NCBI GenBank assembly: GCA_023411795.1
Contig: JAEYOK010000044.1
Location: 1-34,652, forward strand
Length of the DNA: 34,652 nt
Source of the DNA: Bacillota bacterium
GTDB lineage: Bacteria > Bacillota > Clostridia > DSM-8532
Direction: 5' to 3'
Shown: in pieces, positions 30,790 through 34,652 of the stretch
How the letters are laid out: each line of letters begins with the position of its first letter
Position numbering within the stretch: position 1 is the first letter of the stretch
Position numbers and translations under genes: made by a program
The notes under the pieces: model-generated
What the model was told of the DNA's origin: nothing
The model's database searches: none
The model's input: only the letters and a program-made list of their open reading frames with translations

Positions 30790-31566
30790 CTACTTTATAA
30801 TTTTAATTTCTATACGGCGATTCTTCTGGCGCCCTTCAACTGTATCATTATCTCCAACCGGTCTGAATTCTCCATTTCCTGTCGCTGTAAATAACGCAGG
30901 ATCAAGATTTTCTTCTTCAACCAGATATCTTACAACATTTGTAGCCCTTGCAGTAGAAAGCTCCCAGTTCGTAGCAAATTTCTTATTAGTCATGGGAACA
31001 TTATCGGTATGACCGGAAACCATTATTTCATTCTCTATACCCCTTAATGATTGTGCCAATGATGATAGAACGTTGGCGCCTTCCGGAAGAATGTCCGCGC
31101 TTCCTGAATCAAAGAAAACTTCTTGATCAAGACGTATGAGAATGAAATCCTTTTCTTCCACAACCTGAACCTTATCTGATATTCCCTGTTCTTCTATCTT
31201 ATCCCTGATATCGTTCTTAGCGTCATCCAAATGTTTGTCTTCCAGATTTTTTTCTGAGTCAACCACCATATCCTCTGCAGCTTCAACATATTTTTCGTTT
31301 TTCTTGGATTCAGCTTCTTCGCTGTCATATTTCGTAAAGTCAAAGGCTATAATACTGTTATTTGTACCTTCAAGTATTGAATCTCCGCCCTTTAAATTAA
31401 GCATTGCATATGAAAGGCTTGCAGCAACTTCGGTAAAGGTATTCTGATCCACAGTGGACATGGAAAATAGAAGAACGAAAAAAACCAACATATTCGTAAC
31501 CAGATCACCGTATGTCGCCATCCATGCCGGCGCACCTGCCTCTTCGGATTCTTTTTTTCTTGCCAT
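30790..31566 (-). CDS. motB: flagellar motor stator protein MotB
   Basis: Peptidoglycan-anchored stator subunit that, with MotA, converts ion flow into flagellar rotation. 258 residues. A single N-terminal membrane helix (about 19-38) carries the ion-binding Asp21 in MATYGDLVTNMLVFFVLLFSM. A linker with low-complexity acidic sequence is followed by the OmpA/MotB domain: EVFFDSGSADILPEGANVL near 146-164, VSGHTDNVPM near 178-187, and NWELSTARATNVVRYL near 196-211. GGTGAGGT precedes the ATG. Nineteen nt separate it from motA. Confidence 0.96.
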   Translation of the reverse strand: MARKKESEEAGAPAWMATYGDLVTNMLVFFVLLFSMSTVDQNTFTEVAASLSYAMLNLKGGDSILEGTNNSIIAFDFTKYDSEEAESKKNEKYVEAAEDMVVDSEKNLEDKHLDDAKNDIRDKIEEQGISDKVQVVEEKDFILIRLDQEVFFDSGSADILPEGANVLSSLAQSLRGIENEIMVSGHTDNVPMTNKKFATNWELSTARATNVVRYLVEEENLDPALFTATGNGEFRPVGDNDTVEGRQKNRRIEIKIIK

Positions 31567-31585
31567 TACCTCACCTGTTTTCCTT

Positions 31586-32389
31586 CTATTCTCTGGTACC
31601 TTCTTGTTTTTCCTGACCCTTTGTCGCAGCTTCGTAAGCAGCTCTCTGATCAGGGGACAGGAAGGTCTTAAGCTTATGCTCCATTAACCTTGGGTTTTCT
31701 CCTGATTGAATAGACAGAACACCCTCCATCATCATTTCCCTTAATCGAATTTCCTCCGCACTATTGCCTCCAAGCTTGTTTATAATCGGAGCACAGACAA
31801 AGTTTGCCAAAATACTTCCATAGAAAGTGGTTACAAGCGCAAGAGCCATAGCCGAACCAATGGACGACGGGTCATCAAGAGCTCTTAACATGTTGATAAG
31901 CCCTAAGAGCGTACCTATCAAGCCCCATGCAGGAAACTGCGTTGCCAGTCCCTTGAAATATGCCTGAGCATTTTGGTGCCTTACAGCCATACTGTCTATA
32001 TCCAACTGCATCGTTGTTCTTACTATTTCAGCTTCAATACCGTCTACAACAAGCTCCATGGCCTTTTTTAAAAAATCATCCTTCAACTCACCCTGAGCTG
32101 ACTCTAACGCCAAAAGGCCCTCTCTTCGCGCTTTTTGTGAAAGCTCTACTAAAGTACGTATAGTGTCCATAGCATTTTGTTTCGGTTCTTTAAATATCAA
32201 AGGGAGTACTTTTATGGCTCTTATAGTATCTGACAATGGAAAACCCATTATGTTAGCACAAATTCCGCCACCCATAGTAACTATTATCGATCCCGGGTCT
32301 ATGTAGCCCGATATCTCGCCACCACTAAGCATACCATAAACTAAAACAGCAATACCTGCAATCATACCTATTATTGTTCCAAGATCCAT
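31586..32389 (-). CDS. motA: flagellar motor stator protein MotA
   Basis: Proton or sodium channel component of the flagellar stator. About 267 residues with four membrane helices, at roughly 3-22, 28-48, 150-175 and 182-205. Conserved features: GGEISGYIDPGSIIVTMGGG, the helical region with EGLLALES, and the cytosolic-to-membrane block FPAWGLIGTLLGLINMLRALDDPSSIG with the essential prolines and Gly. A GTG-ATG pair makes the start ambiguous by one codon. It is cotranscribed with motB from a sigma-D-like promoter. Confidence 0.96.
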   Translation of the reverse strand: MDLGTIIGMIAGIAVLVYGMLSGGEISGYIDPGSIIVTMGGGICANIMGFPLSDTIRAIKVLPLIFKEPKQNAMDTIRTLVELSQKARREGLLALESAQGELKDDFLKKAMELVVDGIEAEIVRTTMQLDIDSMAVRHQNAQAYFKGLATQFPAWGLIGTLLGLINMLRALDDPSSIGSAMALALVTTFYGSILANFVCAPIINKLGGNSAEEIRLREMMMEGVLSIQSGENPRLMEHKLKTFLSPDQRAAYEAATKGQEKQEGTRE

Positions 32390-32476
32390 CACTTCACCCG
32401 CTTCTGTATATATTAATTATTCCTCTTTAGCTAATTTAAACCGAAATATAGAGCCGTAGTTCCACTACCAAAGCAT

Positions 32477-32504
32477 ATATCGGCATAAATATTCTCGCAG
32501 TTTA
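32477..32504 (-). promoter_or_regulatory. sigma-D (sigma-28, flagellar) promoter of motAB
   Basis: On the minus strand TAAA (32504-32501), 16-nt spacer, GCCGATAT (32484-32477), which matches the flagellar consensus TAAA-N15/16-GCCGATAW exactly in its core. It lies between the transketolase terminator and motA, leaving an 80-nt leader. Confidence 0.75.
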
Positions 32505-32517
32505 ACTCCTGAAAATA

Positions 32518-32546
32518 GAAAAAAGGAGAAGATTCACTTCTCCTTT
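32518..32546 (-). terminator. rho-independent terminator of the transketolase operon
   Basis: On the minus strand AAAGGAGAA (32546-32538) pairs perfectly with TTCTCCTTT (32530-32522), followed by TTTT. It directly precedes the motAB promoter. Confidence 0.88.
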
Positions 32547-32564
32547 ATATTTTGTTTTTAGCTA

Positions 32565-33503
32565 TTAGCGCTTTTTATTTAACAATGCTTTGGCTTTTTC
32601 GATAATATTTTCAGCCGTAAGCCCAAACTTATTTATTAGATCAGCGGGCTTCCCAGATTTGCCGAAGGTATCCATGACACCCAACATGTCCATAGGAACA
32701 GGGGAGTTCTTAACAACCACCTCGGACACAGCGCTTCCTAGCCCTCCCATTATATTGTGCTCCTCACAGGTTAATATTGCCCCTGTTTCTTCAGCAGCTT
32801 TAATAATAATATCAGTATCTATAGGTTTTATTGTGTGAATATCGATTACCCTGACATCAATCCCTTCGGATTTCAGAATCTCCGAAGCGCGCAAAGCCGG
32901 TTCCACCATAAAACCGGTTGCTATGATAGTAATATCCTTACCATCCTTTAATTTGACACCTTTACCTATACTGAATTGGGTATCGGTAGGATAAATAACC
33001 GGCACATCGAGTCTTCCCAACCTTAAATAAACAGGGCCGTACATCTCCGCGGCCTGCTTTACGAGAGCTGAGGTTGATACGGCATCGGCCGGAGAAATAA
33101 CTGTCATCCCAGGTATTGCGCGCATAAGAGCAATATCTTCAAGGGCCTGATGAGATGCTCCATCCTCCCCTACGGTGATTCCGGCGTGGGTTGCGCCAAT
33201 TTTTACGTTTAAATGAGGGTATCCGATTGAATTTCTAACCGAATCATAAGCCCTGCCCGATGCAAAAATAGCAAAAGTGCTAGCAAATACGGTTTTGCCA
33301 CAACTGGCTAGGCCAGCTGCTACAGCCATCATATTACCTTCTGCAATACCCATATTAAAATGTCTTTCCGGATATTTCTTCTGAAAAAAGTCTGTTCTTG
33401 TTGATTTTGAAAGATCCGCATCTAAAACAATTATATTTTCATTGCTGCCGATTTCAGCAAGTGTAGTCCCATAAGCCACACGAGTGGCAATTTTGTCTGA
33501 CAT
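32565..33503 (-). CDS. transketolase, C-terminal subunit (split transketolase)
   Basis: Pyrimidine-binding and C-terminal domains of thiamine diphosphate-dependent transketolase, acting with the separate N-terminal half. 312 residues. The pyrimidine domain has the catalytic Glu in HFNMGIAEGNMMAVAAGLA near 48-66 and HAGITVGEDGASHQALED near 106-123. The C-terminal domain starts near KLKDGKDITIIATGFMVEPALRA. GGAGG precedes the ATG. The partner gene ends 50 nt upstream on the same strand. Role: interconversion of pentose and hexose phosphates, the likely route for pentoses. Confidence 0.95.
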   Translation of the reverse strand: MSDKIATRVAYGTTLAEIGSNENIIVLDADLSKSTRTDFFQKKYPERHFNMGIAEGNMMAVAAGLASCGKTVFASTFAIFASGRAYDSVRNSIGYPHLNVKIGATHAGITVGEDGASHQALEDIALMRAIPGMTVISPADAVSTSALVKQAAEMYGPVYLRLGRLDVPVIYPTDTQFSIGKGVKLKDGKDITIIATGFMVEPALRASEILKSEGIDVRVIDIHTIKPIDTDIIIKAAEETGAILTCEEHNIMGGLGSAVSEVVVKNSPVPMDMLGVMDTFGKSGKPADLINKFGLTAENIIEKAKALLNKKR

Positions 33504-33553
33504 GGTATAATCCCTCCAAATTTCTTATAGTTAAGTATTCTCTGAGAATTCTT

Positions 33554-34390
33554 TTATAGGCTTTTTAAATAATCATCCAATTCAGCCAGAGCCTGATCTG
33601 CCTGTTCTTTTTTAGGTGCACTTCCATGCCATGAGGCCTGGTTTTCCATATAAGAAACACCTTTCCCTTTAACTGAATGGGCAACAATCATGGTAGGCTT
33701 GCCTTTATATGCTTTCGCTTGATTTATTGCGCTCTCGATCTCATCTAAATCATGGGCATTTATAGATATGACGTTCCAACCGAAGGCCACAAATTTATCA
33801 GCTATTGGTTCAGGATTCATAACCCTTGTGATGTCTCCATCAATCTGAAGACCGTTGTAGTCTACAAAGGCGGTCAAATTATCTAATTTATAGTGGGCTG
33901 CTGCCATAGAAGCCTCCCATACTTGACCCTCATCAAGCTCTCCGTCTCCTAATATTGCATAAACCCGGTAGTCCTTATTATCTATTTTCCCTGCAAGTGC
34001 CATTCCGACCGAAGCCGATATTCCTTGTCCTAAAGAACCTGTTGACATGTCCACCCCAGGTACCTTGTCCATATTAGGATGACCTTCAAGATAACTGCCT
34101 GCCTGTCTAAACCCGGTAATGTCATCAACCGGAAAAAATCCTCGGTTAGCAAGGGTGGCATATAGCCCCGGAGTACAATGGCCTTTTGAAAGCACCAAGC
34201 GGTCACGATTAGGGTCTTTAGGGTTATTCGTATCTATTTTCAATTCTTTGAAATAAAGATAGGTCAATATGTCTGCTATTGATAAAGATCCGCCCGGATG
34301 TCCACTGCCTGCCGAGTAAACCGCAGTAATAATGTCCTTCCTAATCAATGTAGCAGTTTTCTTAAGTTGTATTTTTGTCTTGTCATCCAT
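33554..34390 (-). CDS. transketolase, N-terminal subunit (split transketolase)
   Basis: TPP diphosphate-binding half. 278 residues from the ATG at 34390, with AAAGGAG upstream; the frame extends to 34420 but those residues lie upstream of that site. Motifs: SAGSGHPGGSLSIADILTYLYF near 26-47, DRLVLSKGHCTPGLYA near 61-76, and VDMSTGSLGQGISASVGMAL near 111-130. The TPP/Mg motif is GDGELDEGQVWEASMAAAHYKLDN near 144-167. First gene of the two-gene operon. Confidence 0.95.
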   Translation of the reverse strand: MDDKTKIQLKKTATLIRKDIITAVYSAGSGHPGGSLSIADILTYLYFKELKIDTNNPKDPNRDRLVLSKGHCTPGLYATLANRGFFPVDDITGFRQAGSYLEGHPNMDKVPGVDMSTGSLGQGISASVGMALAGKIDNKDYRVYAILGDGELDEGQVWEASMAAAHYKLDNLTAFVDYNGLQIDGDITRVMNPEPIADKFVAFGWNVISINAHDLDEIESAINQAKAYKGKPTMIVAHSVKGKGVSYMENQASWHGSAPKKEQADQALAELDDYLKSL

Positions 34391-34488
34391 TCTTGATTCT
34401 CCTTTATTTATTTGTTTCATAAAAATATATCATTCGACTATGTTGGCTTTTGAGGCTAAATCCAATACAGTCTATATATCCAATACTC

Positions 34489-34518
34489 ATGGTATCATTC
34501 TAGTAATAACATTGTCAA
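34489..34518 (-). promoter_or_regulatory. candidate promoter of the transketolase operon
   Basis: On the minus strand a perfect TTGACA (34518-34513) is followed after 18 nt by the weaker TACCAT (34494-34489), about 95 nt before the start at 34390. Confidence 0.4.
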
Positions 34519-34586
34519 CAAAACTATATGAGCCGTTTTCACACAGTATTACCAACACTTTGACTCATAAAATATATTTTACCCTG

Positions 34587-34614
34587 TTGACAGGTGGAAT
34601 ATTTGTGTTATAGT
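34587..34614 (+). promoter_or_regulatory. strong plus-strand promoter at the right edge
   Basis: TTGACA (34587-34592), 16-nt spacer, TATAGT (34609-34614). The predicted transcription start (~34621) falls almost on the first ATG downstream. It drives a gene mostly outside the window, divergent from the transketolase operon. Confidence 0.6.
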
Positions 34615-34621
34615 TAGTTAT

Positions 34622-34652
34622 ATGAGTAATCAACCAGTTAACCAATTCACCA
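34622..34652 (+). CDS. partial ORF at the right edge, unknown product
   Basis: ATG at 34622 opens a frame reading MSNQPVNQFT to the window edge. No ribosome site is visible and the predicted transcription start lies about one base before the ATG. It would therefore be translated as a leaderless message, or the real start is further right. Too short to assign a family. Confidence 0.35.
   Translation, partial: MSNQPVNQFT

Overview
The window looks like chromosome of an anaerobic, spore-forming, motile, low-GC clostridium (Bacillota), probably of the Acetivibrio/Ruminiclostridium type. The inference rests on AT-rich DNA with strong GGAGG ribosome sites, a small acid-soluble spore protein, a YtxC-type sporulation protein, a type III glutamine synthetase, split transketolase genes, motAB behind a sigma-D-like promoter, and an OLE RNA with its partner gene oapA. 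Nearly all genes lie on the minus strand. The plus-strand genes are uppP, a transglutaminase-like gene, a DUF378 gene, and a probable partial gene at the right edge. I see no tRNA, rRNA or CRISPR array.

Layout, left to right. 1-120: 5' end of a transposase-like gene running off the window, with a hairpin that could both terminate glnN and mask the transposase ribosome site. 176-2502: glnN with its promoter and a leader ending in an attenuator-like hairpin. 2576-4023: a small membrane protein and a Prx6-type peroxiredoxin, flanked by duplicated promoter and terminator blocks that may make a small RNA. 4024-6743: uppP, then rlmB (with a long repetitive tail) and mrnC. 6761-13171: a membrane protein, leuS, rsfS, an rRNA-methyltransferase-like gene, a CPBP protease and lepB, interspersed with palindromic elements and a 45-bp tandem repeat.

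13326-22300 is the centrepiece. Reading along the minus strand, the order is SASP, methyltransferase, nusB, xseA, xseB, ispA, a DUF212 PAP2-like gene, OLE RNA, oapA, dxs, tlyA. The ~615-nt non-coding RNA (17411-18025) has a closing stem, several strong internal helices and its own promoter. It sits in the gene order known for OLE RNA, directly upstream of a multi-pass membrane protein with a DxxxD motif (OapA).

22367-27836 is a cell-division and wall-hydrolysis cluster: a PucR/CdaR-type regulator, ftsE, ftsX, a coiled-coil M23 peptidase (PcsB/CwlO-like) and a CtpA-type S41 protease. FtsEX presumably activates the M23 enzyme across the membrane. 28009-30421 holds ytxC, a conserved hypothetical, a PC4-like small protein and a DUF378 protein. 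30563-32504 holds motA, motB and a small ORF behind a sigma-D-like promoter. 32518-34390 holds the two transketolase halves, and the right edge carries divergent promoters.

Many starts were moved from the longest ORF to the codon with the best-spaced ribosome site. TTG and GTG starts are unusually common.
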